Shown in pieces: positions 11,635-23,662 of a stretch of 64,000 nt of DNA. The notes under the pieces were generated by a model. The model worked only from the letters and a program-made list of their open reading frames with translations, ran no database searches and was not told the DNA's origin. A program made the position numbers and the translations under genes. The stretch's first letter is position 1, and every line of letters begins with the position of its first letter. Source of the DNA: Trigonopsis variabilis (lineage: Eukaryota > Ascomycota > Trigonopsidomycetes > Trigonopsidales > Trigonopsidaceae). The stretch covers positions 1 through 64,000 of the forward strand of contig PPXM03000007.1 of the NCBI GenBank assembly GCA_003707065.3, given 5' to 3'.

Positions 11635-12473
11635 TCTTTATGTGGCTTATATTGGTTACCTGTTCGAGATTCTTTATTGATGGTCAGGTTGTTGCTCCGT
11701 CAGATGGGTCCGAACAACGTAAGCCAACCATCGTTATAGACAAAACGAGCTGTGAATGCTGCTGTATCTACAAGATTCTTAGGTATATACCTCTATGAGC
11801 ATAATTTGCCTTCTATTTTATACACGGTTCCAATCTAGCTCGATAAAGTGGGATGAGCCTTCTCTTAATGCTTCGTCTCTCTCAGACTATTCATAGTAGA
11901 AGATAAGAAACGCCAACTAATATTAAGCTCTTTCATTACCGGCAATTCAATAGAGATCAGTCTAACTGAGAGTTCAGATATGAGTTAGAGCTACATTTCG
12001 GCAAGCATTATCAGCGGGAAAGGATCCAATAATATATTCAAGCATTCAATCTACAAAAGCACATAATAAAAAATGTCCCGTTAATCATTGCAACCAATCT
12101 CATATGGAGCCACGAAGGGCTTTCCTTTGACCAGTCGTTAATACTGATAAAAGAATGGTCGCACCCAAGATTAACTGAATCGTTCTCCCTTCAAGACTCA
12201 AGCAAGCACATTTTATACTTCATGGGCAAACTTTTAAAAAAATTCGCCTCGTAAAAATTCAGTTTTTGCTTGCGCTAGAGGTGTAATAAGCGTTAATAAA
12301 ATTTTCGCTACCAACCGCTTAAAAGTAACACAGCCATGCAGTGGCACATTTATGCCATATGTGTAACATCAACTCAGTATGAGATGATCTTTTTTTTTCT
12401 GATTTATTGCGCTGCTGCGATTACGATCTGAGACAGAATCCTCCTCTCTCTACCTCTGGACTCAATATAAACA
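11635..12473. other. Intergenic region, promoters of PRE10 and ADE16/17
   Basis: About 840 bp between two divergent genes. I see no coding frame, tRNA or repeat; a T run lies near 12390, shortly before ADE16/17. Confidence 0.5.
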
Positions 12474-14326
12474 ATGAAGACAGCGATACTATCAGTGTAT
12501 GATAAAACTGGGCTTCTTGATCTTGCTAAAGGACTTCTCAAGCATGACGTCCGTCTACTGGCATCAGGTGGGACGGCTAAGCTAGTTCGCGAGGCAGGGT
12601 TTCCGGTCGAGTATGTATTATACTTGTTACCAGTTGGACTCTGTATGATCTGACCTTTCTAGGGATGTTAGCGCCATAACCCATGCACCGGAGATGCTTG
12701 CTGGTCGAGTGAAAACTCTTCATCCCGCTGTTCATGCCGGTAGGTAGCGCTAAAGTGGACTATTAACTGACATACTCAGGTATTCTTGCTCGAGACATTG
12801 AATCCGATGAGAAGGACTTGGCGGAGCAGAATATCAACAAAGTTGACATTGTCGTTTGCAATCTCTATCCTTTCAAAGAAACAATATCCAAGGTTAATGT
12901 AACGATCGATGAAGCTGTTGAAGAGATCGATATTGGTGGAGTGACTCTTCTCAGAGCGGCTGCGAAAAACCATATTAGGGTTACAATTTTGAGCGATCCT
13001 AAAGACTATGCTGGATTTCTGGAACAACTCGATAAAGGTGATATTAGCCAAGAAACACGGAATATGTATGCTCTAAAGGCTTTCGAACAGACAGCAGAGT
13101 ATGATAGCTGCATTTCGGATTTTTTCCGCAAGAAGTATGCTGAGTCAATCCAGCAGCTACCTTTACGCTATGGAGCTAACCCTCATCAAAAACCCGCGCA
13201 GGCCTTTGTGACTAGTGGTAGACTGCCTTTCAAAGTTCTTAACGGTGCTCCTGGTTACATAAATCTCCTCGACGGCCTCAATTCATGGCCTTTAGTTAAG
13301 GAGCTTTCTTCAGCACTCAAATATCCTGCAGCGGCAAGTTTCAAGCACGTATCTCCTGCTGGAGCGGCCGTGGGTCTTCCTTTAAGTGACATCGAGAAGA
13401 AAATTTATTTCGTTGACGATATTGAGAACCTAACACCACTTGCTTCAGCATACGCACGTGCTCGTGGAGCTGATAGAATGAGTAGTTTTGGGGACTGGAT
13501 TGCCCTTTCTGAAGAAGTTGATGTCCCTACGGCTAAGATTATCTCGCGTGAAGTTTCTGATGGCATCATTGCTCCGTCATACTCACGCGAAGCTTTTGAT
13601 ATTCTGAAAAAGAAAAAGGGAGGAAAATATTGCATATTGCAAATTGATCCTGAATTTCTTCCTTCTTCCATGGAGACTAGACAAGTGTATGGCATCTCCC
13701 TTCAGCAGAAAAGGAATGACGCTTTAATTAACGAGTCATCCTTCACAGAAGTCGTCTCTGAGAATAAGAGTCTTCCTCCTCATGCCGTTGCTGATTTGAT
13801 AATTGCTACAATAACTCTGAAATACACTCAATCTAATTCCGTTTGTTATGCGAAAGATGGAATGGTGATTGGTCTTGGTGCTGGACAGCAATCCAGGATC
13901 CACTGTACTCGACTTGCGGGCGATAAAGCTGACAATTGGTGGTTGAGACAGCATCCTCGAGTCCTAGGCTTCAAATGGGCTAAAGGCGTTAAGCGTCCTG
14001 ATAAGTCAAACGCTATTGACCTTTATGTTAGCAACCAGATCCCAGAAGACGGCCCTGAACTTGAAGACTATAAGTCTAAATTCGAGGTGGTTCCTGAGCC
14101 TCTGACCACTTCAGAGCGCAAAGAATGGCTCCGAAAACTTACTGATGTCGCTCTTAGTTCAGATGCTTTTTTCCCTTTCTCTGATAATGTCTATCGGGCT
14201 GCCCGGAGTGGCGTTAAATATATTGCTGCTCCAGGAGGCTCAGTCCAGGATGAAGCCGTCTTTGCGGCCGCAAATTCGCAAGACATTGTCTATGCTTTAA
14301 CCCCATTCAGGCTCTTCCATCATTAA
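12474..14326 (+). CDS. ADE17: Bifunctional AICAR transformylase / IMP cyclohydrolase
   Basis: Catalyses the last two steps of de novo IMP synthesis in the cytosol. 586 aa from exons 12474-12610, 12663-12739 and 12780-14326 (introns 52 and 40 nt). Exons 1-2 encode the MGS-like cyclohydrolase N-terminus ([35 protein letters not shown]). The rest is the transformylase domain, with [15 protein letters not shown] and the late [11 protein letters not shown] segment. Length matches the family (about 585-592 aa). Yeast has the paralogues ADE16 and ADE17; S. pombe has a single ade10, so the symbol marks the family, not the paralogue. Confidence 0.95.
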
Positions 14327-14620
14327 TAGTAGGGTTTGGAATGACTTTTAGCTCTCACGCGGATTCAATATTTCCACGTGTATATAGTAGATGTGATTCA
14401 TAGCATGAAAATGTAAGAAAGGTTTTCTTCACGAAGACAACAAGATGGATTTAAGGTCACAGTATTTGCCTCTTTACAAACGGGTTATGCGATAGGTCAC
14501 GCACTTACGCGCTTTATTCAGTCTACGCTAACATCCGAGCAACTGAATTCTAGGCAGCACATGAAGGTCTGATGAACATTCAACTGCGGATGATTTAAAA
14601 GCAGTGCACTTCATTCAATA

Positions 14621-15329
14621 TTAAACTGCCTCTTCTGAAAAGGCGCTCTCGATAGGTTTGTCCATTGCAATAGCATGTCCAAGAATCGAAACGACAGAAG
14701 CTCCCATAAGCCAAAGCAAAGTCGAGAACGGTGAAGAAAAGAGAGTCAGTGGGATAGCTAAACTTGTCAGCTTTTCATCTTTCAGATTATGCCTAGCAAA
14801 TTCTGTGAGAAACCATCAAACTTACCTGTGACAAACAGACCAGTGTACAATTGGGAGCTTGTTAGGTTTATAGGGCCTAAGAGCGTCAGCTAAATAAAGC
14901 AAAAGAAGCTCACCAAAATGAAGATCGTTTCCTTCGAGTTTGCTAATCAGAAATACTCCTCCGAAAACAAAGACAATGACGAAAAGCAGGAGCATGTTGG
15001 TCAATAGAGCATAGACACTAAGCATCGCGAAGATTATAGCATAATTCGTTGAGAAGTAACTAAGATTAAATTGCGCTCGGCTCTGCGCATCAAGGTAGCT
15101 TTTCGGTTTAGAGATTCTCTTCACATCAAAAAACTCTGATATGGGTTTTAAGTTGGCGAGACGGGATTTGATTGAAGATGTATTGATCTGGATCGTTAGT
15201 TTGATCAGCGGAGCACTCACAGCAAGCTGATCAAGCTTAAGACGACGGCTGAAGGAGTTGATCACCTATTGGTTAGATAGAATCCTTTATTTATTATTTT
15301 ACTTCGTTATTCGAGAATGAACCTTCCAT
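14621..15329 (-). CDS. PRA1 family membrane protein (Yip3-like)
   Basis: Small ER/Golgi membrane protein of the PRA1 family, which binds prenylated Rab GTPases. About 184 aa from exons 15329-15303, 15265-15221, 15187-14914, 14876-14826 and 14778-14621. The second exon opens without an ATG; the upstream exon supplies MEGSFSNNE. Hydrophobic segments lie at about 78-110 and 145-165 (TNMLLLFVIVFVFGGVFLIS; LLWLMGASVVSILGHA). Intron 2 (33 nt) is a multiple of three with no stop, so retention would insert 11 residues. The last junction is the least certain: the chosen acceptor leaves a DEKLT insertion before the final hydrophobic pair. It is convergent with ADE16/17, 294 bp away. Confidence 0.8.
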
Positions 15330-15852
15330 TGTTTCTATATATAATCACGTAGGACGGTGTCACTTTTTTGTGCCTGCTTCTTAATTGCAGTGGGTCGCGC
15401 GCGATACACTTGTAGCGATCTATGGGTCCTGTCTCAAAAGGACATGAGTAGTGTGAGCACGTTTACTCACGCATAAACAACTATTTGACATAAACTTGCT
15501 CCTAATGATTTGGTCATTACGACATGGATGGCATAGCATTAATCAAATTTATTCAGTATACGCTGTCACTCTTCCGTTTTGCATTATTCTTCGTAATATT
15601 GTCTCCGAGTTGCAAAATACTCTTTAATACTATTTAGCAGGTTCAGAAACTTTGCTCTCAGCTTCAGTTCAGATCAGAAAAGTAACATTTGCTTCGAAGC
15701 AATCCACATATTTGTTATATGAACTTCGCATATTCACGATAGTGACTACCATTAAGTTCAAGTTAGCCCAAGGTTGAGAACTTCTCAAAGGGGGAAGCTT
15801 CGGAATATGAACGATTCATTATCGTCACAACTGTTAAGTTAGAGTGGGATCT
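15330..15852. other. Intergenic, nothing recognised
   Basis: About 520 bp between the PRA1-family start and the 3' end of the next minus-strand gene. No frame, RNA gene or repeat that I can support. Confidence 0.5.
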
Positions 15853-16305
15853 TCAGCCTGTATCAGAAGATACGACATTATAGATGCCAGCATATCTCTC
15901 CGACGTCTTTATGTCTTCGGACGGCCATTCTTTTCTCTCGAGGTCTTCTTTAAAACGCAACTTCATTTGCCCACTCAAGCCGCTGATATATTCGATTATG
16001 TAACTATCATACTCTTTAGGAAGCGCTTCGCAATCGAAGATGTGCTTTAGAAGCCAGTTTTGTTTCGATTTCGAGAACTTCCAGCCTGCCCGGTCATCTG
16101 TGTATTTCTTAATGTATGAGAGCTTTTCTTCAATGCCCAAAGTATCAGTATTTGTAGATTTCTGCGGACCTGCTGTTTGAACTTGTCTTTCCTTCTTTGC
16201 ATGACTAAACCTCGGCAATGAAATCTGACTCTCTTTCGTTTCGAGTCGGGAGATCTCGAGGCCTGATTGTCTCCATCGAGGTGTTGAATTTTCGGATGAA
16301 GTCAT
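15853..16305 (-). CDS. WKF-domain protein (C7orf50-like)
   Basis: 150-aa basic protein. The C-terminal half carries the WKF domain, with GWKFSKSKQNWLLKHIF and then YIIEYISGLSG, a short domain found in nucleolar C7orf50-type proteins. The N-terminal 60 residues are low-complexity and Ser/Lys-rich. Start taken at the ATG at 16305 because a TAA lies in frame just upstream. An overlapping frame from 16396 is open for 63 codons, so an upstream exon cannot be excluded. A ribosome-biogenesis role is inferred from the family. Confidence 0.7.
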   Translation of the reverse strand: MTSSENSTPRWRQSGLEISRLETKESQISLPRFSHAKKERQVQTAGPQKSTNTDTLGIEEKLSYIKKYTDDRAGWKFSKSKQNWLLKHIFDCEALPKEYDSYIIEYISGLSGQMKLRFKEDLERKEWPSEDIKTSERYAGIYNVVSSDTG

Positions 16306-18564
16306 CCTGTTGCATTACAGGAAAAGTCTTTTTGAGAGATGTGGTGGCCTTGGCAGCTACTGGGAAGATTGCTGCTGCGGGTGTTCTTGCTACCACCTAA
16401 TAAGTGCATTGATCAGCCCGACAGGATTACTGATTTACAATTTTAAATTATGCTTTACATCCTTAATATTATCATGTCAGTCTAAGTGCAGCTTCTTGTC
16501 TACAGTAGTCATGGTTGTTACGCCATGTGATTATGAAGTTCAATACTCAGAAAAAATTGAGGAAAATGAAAGCCATTTTCTTATCTTTTAGAGGTACATC
16601 AGATGGTGGTTATGATATTATCATATAATCCTGTAATGGGATCCTAGGCATCATACGTCGAGAGAAGTCACGAAGAGCGTGTATGGGAATACTCCAGTAG
16701 AGATCTCTGTGTTGCTTTTTCTGAGTGAAACAGTCAATGAATAGTTATAAGCTTCAAAGTTATTTTGAGTGGATATTCAGAACGATAACAGAGGATATGC
16801 CATAATGTTGAGGATTTCTCCCTGGAGCCCCAAGTGGCAGCCCTTTCTTGAGTTAAACGATAGATACGAAGAAGATAGGAAAAAGAATTTAATTGAAGTG
16901 TAATTCACTGTTCATATCTTGTTCTGCTAGCAACTGCCCAACAACGTAACTTCGATTACTCCTTAAGCAGAGTCGAGACTATGCCATGTAGTTTCAAGAG
17001 TGATCCCATTCAAAACCGTTGATGTGAAGCAGGTTCATATGATTGGCCATTAGTGGACTCGTGTACTGATATAAGTCATCTAAGTCATCTTCCGCAAGGG
17101 TTCAGTTTGCAAGCAGTGCTTGGTTGGCCTGCTAATACATAAGCTTACGGCTTCGTCTGGCAAATAAACAGAACGAGATATTTCTCAGTATCAACATTTG
17201 ATCATTCGATTTTCATAAGAAGCTCATCGTGAATGTGCAGTTCCTACTCTAGTTCATCGCACAACACACACAGTGATGTTAAAAAGAGACGTGATAAACT
17301 TGAAACTTCCATGAATTCTCAGTGAGCTTCTGGACCATAAAAAGAACGTTGAGGACGGATTTGGTCAAGACTAGAAAAAGACCAAAGCACATATAGAATG
17401 GGGCTCTTTTTTTCCCCACATTATGTGCGAGAAGATTACGCTCTTCAATTTCGGTCTCGCGTGCTGGACCTCTACGGTATACATTTTAGCCAAAGATATA
17501 GAAATGATTCTTTGCAAAATCTCCAATGCAGCATGATTCGACACTTATCATCAGGCCCATGGGAGTATTGATCCAAAAAAGAAAACTGGTCAAAACTCTC
17601 CAGCATTCTTTTTCAGTCTCGATCCCATTAAGGGAAAGCTTTTTAAACTAGACCAAATTCTGGTTTTAGGCAGTTTGAAAGTAAAGCCAAGTATAGCAGA
17701 AGAAACAAAAAAGGGCATTACCACAAGATGCTTTGTTACCCCTTTATTCCCAAAAGGATGTTCTTCCTTTCTGATAGGCTTATTTCATGTAACACAGAGT
17801 CAAAATAACTTAGTATTAAGCAGCTGAATTTTACTGGAATAGATTTTAGGGTATCTGTCACGCCTATACGTGCGCGATTAAATAATGCAGCTACAAACAA
17901 CGCGCAAACATCTCAGAGAGCGTGAAGAAAGAATCGGAAAATGGGTAGTCAACAGAAGAAAGCCCCCTTCGTGAGAAGTATAGGAATATCAGATCATATT
18001 AGGCTTCAAGTCCCTGAACAGCTGCTAATATGGGATTCCTAAATAGAAGCATCTCCTAAAACTTAGCAACGTGATTTGACGGGTTTTGCCCACATTTCCA
18101 CGAGCTTTCAAAGATTTAGTAGGCATGGGATTGCCATAGCAAGGTTTACCCCAGCCACAGTCTCAAAAGAAGCATTGGCAATCATGGGACAAAATTATTT
18201 AACACATGGACTGCTTTGATTTAAGGTTTTAATGTTTTCCGTAGCCCAATCTTTAAATGTTCAGACGTCCTGCGGGACCGGTATTCATGAGTATAAGATC
18301 CAGAATTGGGAAAAATTAATCTCAAGACACTTATGTTTGGTGTGTGTTGAGAAGACGATAGAAAAGGGAAGAATTACGAAAGCCTAGGCTGCTTGCCTAA
18401 AGGAGATGAGGTCAGCTTCCCGTTATAGTCAGAGCCGCTGTATGTGAGTCGAGACTCACATTACAACGACTGTTTTTTCTAAACTACAAGAGATGATTTG
18501 TCGTTAAGATAGAGACGAGAAAAAGCTAGCTCTTCTCATATGAATGGTGTCTTCAGCCCTGATC
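16306..18564. other. Long non-coding stretch
   Basis: About 2.3 kb with stops in all frames at short intervals. I looked for tRNA B-boxes, U-snRNA and 5S-like motifs, LTR-family blocks and protein fragments and found none. It could hold a long non-coding RNA or fully decayed sequence. Confidence 0.45.
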
Positions 18565-19002
18565 TCATAGAAATTTTTCCCTGTCTGTAGGGCTCCGGCG
18601 TTTAGAACATAACTCCGACAGATCATCGATAATCACAGAAAAATGCGAACTCTTCGTCCAAAAAAGAATACTGTTATCATTATCCATTGAGGTCATGATC
18701 TCCAACTTCAATAAATTTAAATAACCATGAAGATCCTCAATTTGACAAGCGCTTATTTCATTTAAAGGAAACGTTCCATTTGTGTGAATCGCCGCTGATT
18801 TAGTGATAATTCACCTCCAATGGCATGCATTTGCCTCTAGTCCAAAATAGGCATACCTATTCTCAGAGTCGTATCGTTCTCCGCCACCGTTACGTAGCTC
18901 CCCGCCTTCTCGATGATCTACGACTATGGTGCCTGATAAAAGTCGATAAGAGCCGTGCAAAGTCTGTAAAACAGAAAACGGCCGTGGATATTCTAATCGC
19001 AT
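18565..19002 (-). pseudogene. Possible gene relic, one in-frame stop
   Basis: From ATG at 19002 one minus-strand frame runs 146 codons to a TGA at 18565, interrupted by a single TGA at about 18813. The first 63 codons have protein-like composition (EYPRPFSVLQTLHGSYRL...). The next 80 (...SMDNDNSILFWTKSSHF...) look equally coding. A 20-nt GTGAAT...CAG segment spans the stop but is too short to be an intron and would shift the frame. I do not recognise the family. Alternatives are a decayed gene, a sequencing error or chance. Confidence 0.25.
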
Positions 19003-19383
19003 AAATATCTGTAGACCTAGATACGGTATTTTTCCTTAATAATTTCTATATTTCACCCTATCTCAGCCCCGAGAATAGCTATTTATTTCGGTTGCGGGGT
19101 ACCCAAGCATCTCGAAAATTTCCAAAATGGTTCACTTGGGTACACCATGCTGGTGATACCGTTGAATCGAAGGCCATAATTTACGGTCGATCTTAGAATA
19201 GCGCCACTTGATGCCCAAACTAACTAAATTGGGCCGATATTACAATGCACATAACGATTTGCTCTATTCTATTCGCTTTCTCCCTATCTGGGCTGAGGGG
19301 ATTCCATTACATATATATCTCTGTTCCATGCTCTCTGCAAAGCCTCAGCTACGTACCTGATCATACTATTGCTCTATAATTCT

Positions 19384-20667
19384 ATGAACATGGAGCGGAA
19401 ACCTCAGAAGCAATCTCTTAGGAAAGCTCATAAGAAATCACGTTCAGGTATGTTTCTTTATTGTATTCCTTCGCCAAGGCAAATGACGAAAGCCGAAGAG
19501 CTTCAGTCCTTCTGCTTGGTGCCCCATTTATGAAGTGTCCCTAGTATCAGAAGCTAATGTGCCAGGATGTCGGAATTGCAAGCTAAGGAGAATCAAATGT
19601 GATGAGAGTAAACCGAGTTGTAACCGCTGCTTGCGTCGAAAGGTATGTTTAATCTGTTAAGTAAACTCGCCCTTGCTAATTCCAAGATACACTGCGATTA
19701 TCTCGATATTCAGAGTGTATCTCCTGGCTCAAATTGCTCTATATCGAAAAGAGCGACAGCCAGTGAATGCAAGAGCTTCTCTTCTGATAACGTACCTGAG
19801 AAGCTTCCCTTAACTGGGACTCATAGATCGCGGGTATCGGACATACTCGATAGTCTTTCGGTCGATCCAGTTCATGCTGTCTGGGAGATCATATCGCTTT
19901 ATTTGTCATCACATAAGGAGAGTGGTATGTATGACAGGCCAATTGAGGAAATGATCATTGGACCTTTTCTGGCTATTGGTCCGATTTCTCTGACTTCTTC
20001 CGCCATAAGATCTTATAATGACTTCTTGGATAGTTTTGGAGCTGCTTTTGGATTCGATTTCGACTTAGACAAGCGCGCTTCTTTGCTCTCAGAGTTACGG
20101 TCCTTTCTTCGAGGTACATATACTCTAGTTTCATCGCCAGTCATAAGTGGTGATTTAATAAGGAACCAAATATATTATTTTCTGGGTTTCTTAGATAATC
20201 AGAGGGATTTTGATGCTGAAAGCGTCACCTTCCTGTGGCCTTGGATTACAGAATGCGCAACAAAATTCTGTGACATTGCTCCTTTTTTTCGAGAGATAAT
20301 CTGCTATCTTGTTCAAACTCATCGATTCTCGTCTGCGTTGTACCCATTATCTCTCATATTATCACATACCGCAATGAACGTCGGTTCCCAAGCAAACCTC
20401 ATTTCTTCTACAAATAGCACTCCTTGGAAAGAGGAGATAGCTGATATTTATCGGCCAATTCGGCAAGCATCTTCTGGCTTGGGTCTTGGAGACTATAGCA
20501 GACAGTTTTCTTTGTGCATGAACTTTAATCAGTGTCTCGAGTCTGATACTTCATTGACGTACAGTCAATTGCTAGGTGAAGAGCGAAATGTGCTCGGTTC
20601 CTGTTGTGGTTTGGAGAATCCCGATGATGCTATCATGGCCTTCACTCTAAACTCTTTTTCTTCTTGA
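19384..20667 (+). CDS. Zn2Cys6 transcription factor
   Basis: Fungal binuclear-zinc regulator, 373 aa from exons 19384-19447, 19566-19642 and 19687-20667 (introns 118 and 44 nt). Splicing assembles the zinc cluster at residues 23-49 with perfect CX2CX6CX6CX2CX6C spacing (GCRNCKLRRIKCDESKPSC...). The basic stretch RKAHKKSRS precedes it. The rest lacks an obvious fungal_trans core motif but resembles short Upc2/Ecm22-like or 'GCxxCKLRRIKCDE' regulators. The first intron is the longest in the window and sits directly before the DNA-binding domain, so retention would abolish DNA binding. The target is unknown. Confidence 0.85.
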
Positions 20668-21393
20668 TCATACGCTAGCAAAATCCCTATTTATCCCATT
20701 TGTTTGTTCTCTGGAGTCCGATCTTTTTTCCCTACCTTTCCAATTGGCTTTTTTTGGTATCTTCAAGTTTCTCCTGTTGGCAGCAACTCTCAGAATGCTA
20801 TGCTATGTATATCTTTTGATATATAAAAAATATAATAGCAACTTGATCATAATTTGTAGATCTTTCTGCATTATAGGTCGTATTGATGGTTGGGAAGTAC
20901 GCAGCGTTATCATTAGGAAGAGTGTTTCTTGGACCTAGATGTACGATAGCAATGGAGTGATTTAAATAAATAAGAATAGTTCATCATCTATTTCTCAATT
21001 AATAAATCAAATACCAAGATCCTGTGTTCGAAGGCTTCGTAAATTACCATGAACTCTTCATCCCCTATTGCGATTGATCGTCCTAGGCAGACATTCCCGA
21101 ACTGAAGCCTACGCCGATCCCATAAGATAAAATGCTATCATATCCCAAGGATAATTTTTTATCATCCAAGGGAATAATTATCTCGAAAGCAAGCTGCATA
21201 TCAACGACTTAATCGTAATTGGAGAGACCACCGATCTCGTCGGTCCACATGACATCGATGCCCTTCTGTTACCTGTTACATCCTTGGTCGTCATGGCAAT
21301 ATTCGCTCTTTTCTGCAATTGGCTGTGAACCCATTACAGGCTTCATCCCGGCTTCGGCAATTCCACCAACTCAGTTTGAGACAACCAACAGCA
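20668..21393. other. Intergenic, Zn2Cys6 factor to IDH1
   Basis: About 725 bp. A 64-codon frame (20744-20938) has no family signal and is judged spurious. The IDH1 promoter lies here; no clear motif is seen. Confidence 0.45.
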
Positions 21394-22651
21394 ATGATTC
21401 GCAACACTCTATCTAAGGTAAGTCCCTCGAGCATCTGAGAGTATTCGTCTATTAGAGAATATTATCCAATATGAACCACTCATACTAACCAATGGAGGCT
21501 TCTCTCCGATCAACCTCTGCGCTTGCTCGAGGCATCCGGTCCGCTTCGACGGTATCAGACTTCGAAAAGCCAGCAAAATATGGTGGCCGCTACACAGTGA
21601 CATTAATTCCTGGTAAGTCATCTTTTAATCCATTTGAATTTTTAACTGACATTGTTTTTTGTTCGTTATAGGTGATGGTATTGGTTCCGAAGTTACCGAG
21701 TCAGTCAAAACTGTCTTCAAGGCAATGAATGTACCAATTGACTTCGAACAAGTCGATGTCACTGGTTTTGCCAACTCTGAAGATGCCTTGAAGGAGGCCA
21801 TTCTCTCCTTAAAGCGAAATAAAGTCGGCCTTAAGGGCATTTTGTTCACCCCTATTGAGAGAAGCACTCATTCGTCTTTTAATGTTGCTCTTAGACAAGA
21901 GCTTGACATTTACGCCTCAGTGTCCTTGTTTAAGAATATTCCCGGTCTCAAGACTCGCCATGACAATGTTGACTTCGTCTTGATCCGTGAGAACACTGAG
22001 GGAGAATACTCCGGCTTAGAACATCAATCCGTCCCTGGTGTGGTTGAATCTCTCAAGATTGTTACCAAATACAAATCCGAGAGGATTGCCCGTTTCGCTT
22101 TCGACTTTGCTCTCAAAAACCACCGTAACCAAGTTACAGCTATTCACAAGGCGAATATTATGAAACTCGCTGATGGTCTTTTCCGCAACACTGTTAAAGA
22201 AGTTGGAGCTGAATCCTATCCAAAAATTAAGGTCAATGATCTTATTGTCGATAACGCTTCAATGCAAGCTGTCTCGAGACCTTCGCAGTTCGACGTTCTC
22301 GTCTTGCCTAACCTCTACGGCTCCATTCTTTCCAATATCGGATCTGCACTTGTTGGCGGGCCTGGTGTTGTTCCTGGTTGCAATATCGGTCGCGAGTATG
22401 CCGTCTTTGAACCCGGTTGTCGTCATGTCGGTCTTGATATCAAAGGCCGTGATCAAGCTAATCCTACTGCCATGATTCTCTCAGCTGCCATGCTTCTTCG
22501 TCACATTGGTCTCGAGGCTTTCGCTGATCCTCTTGCCCAGGCCACTTATAAGGTTATTGGTGAAGGTAAAGTTCGTACCCGTGATATTGGTGGTTCGAAC
22601 TCGACAACTGAATTTACCAAAGCTATCTTGTCAGCTCTTGAAACAGTTTAA
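21394..22651 (+). CDS. IDH1: NAD-isocitrate dehydrogenase subunit 1, mitochondrial
   Basis: Regulatory-type subunit of the mitochondrial NAD-dependent isocitrate dehydrogenase of the TCA cycle. 372 aa from exons 21394-21417, 21498-21612 and 21672-22651 (introns 80 and 59 nt). Exon 1 and part of exon 2 encode an Arg/Ser-rich presequence (MIRNTLSKASLRSTSALARG). Then follow LIPGDGIGSEV, SLKIVTKYKSERIARFAF, the HKANIMKLADGLF loop, NLYGSILSNIG and RDIGGSNSTTEF. ALRQELDIYASVSL matches the IDH1 rather than the catalytic IDH2 subgroup. Length fits the family (356-360 aa mature plus leader). Confidence 0.95.
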
Positions 22652-22867
22652 AGCTTTCTGTTATTTTTGCTCTGGCTGGTGTGGCCTGTGTTGGTGCAGA
22701 TTATTGTTATGATGATGTCTATGTCTTGAACGCCAGTGATCTACTTGTCTACTTGCGTCGCATAAGGTATCCAACTGGAAATGTTATAGACGAATGATCC
22801 ACGTAGCTCTTTAAATGTATTAACATCGAAATGGTATTGACCAATATACAAGTTGAGCATTACAGTA

Positions 22868-23662
22868 TCAAAACCTATTTTTCCTTTTCCTCCCAGAGTA
22901 CTTGCTATCAGCTGCCACCTCTTTTCCGCGTCGTCTGTGTGTTTCTTTTTTCCGTTTGATATACTCTTTTCTCCGCTCTGTTCGGATATTCCTTTTTTTC
23001 TTAGATGTCTCGGATCCGTCAACCGTTATATTGTTGAGGTTAAAATCTAGTGAGCTTCCTCCTGCACTGAGTAATAGATAGCACTTCTTATTTTTCTTGC
23101 TTTCTTCGTTGTCAATCACGATGCCGCAGCTGAAACCTGCTGTTTTCGCGGCCTGTGCAAACATGTCGGATTGCTGGTCATTTAGAGGGTAGTATTGACA
23201 TACGGCCCTTCCTCCGTGTTTTAAAGAAAGATAAAGAGTCTCAAAAAACCGTCTCATCCGTATTTTTGGTTCATTTGACTTATTGTCTGCATTGCCAAGC
23301 CACTGTAAGGCAGATATGCTAATAGCGGCATCAAAAGTCCCCGGTCTGAAAGGAACGCCTTGTCCCATATCTGCTAGAAACAAATCTCCCTCGGATTCAT
23401 GGTCAAGTGCTACCGCAAGCATTGAAGGAGATATATCCATACCTATCCACATGTGTCCTTCTTCAGTAAGAATCTCCCCTGATAGGCCTGAACCACATCC
23501 AATATCCAAAACTAGTTGACCTGACTTGATATTCAGCAGTTCCAGAGCCCTTAAGGTCATTTGCGCTTGTATATTTTGAATTCGACTTGACGATGTGTAC
23601 TTTCTGCTTTCCACATCAGAGTAGAAAACCTCTGGAGGTGCAGATATCTCGGGCCTCGGCAT
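22868..23662 (-). CDS. BUD23: 18S rRNA (guanine-N7) methyltransferase
   Basis: SAM-dependent methyltransferase of the Bud23/WBSCR22 family that makes m7G in the small-subunit rRNA during 40S maturation, with Trm112 as partner. Intronless, 264 aa, starting MPRPEISAPPEVFY as in the family. Motif I is VLDIGCGSG (about 50), then GMDISPSML and ISALQWLGNAD (catalytic-site region). The C-terminus is the family's Lys/Arg-rich nuclear tail (KKKRNIRTERRKEYIKRKKE...). It converges with IDH1, stop to stop about 215 bp. Confidence 0.95.
   Translation of the reverse strand: MPRPEISAPPEVFYSDVESRKYTSSSRIQNIQAQMTLRALELLNIKSGQLVLDIGCGSGLSGEILTEEGHMWIGMDISPSMLAVALDHESEGDLFLADMGQGVPFRPGTFDAAISISALQWLGNADNKSNEPKIRMRRFFETLYLSLKHGGRAVCQYYPLNDQQSDMFAQAAKTAGFSCGIVIDNEESKKNKKCYLLLSAGGSSLDFNLNNITVDGSETSKKKRNIRTERRKEYIKRKKETHRRRGKEVAADSKYSGRKRKNRF

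Noticed and set aside
20744-20938. 64-codon frame after the Zn2Cys6 gene
   Set aside because: AT-driven composition, no start context or homology; the Zn2Cys6 protein already ends at 20667.
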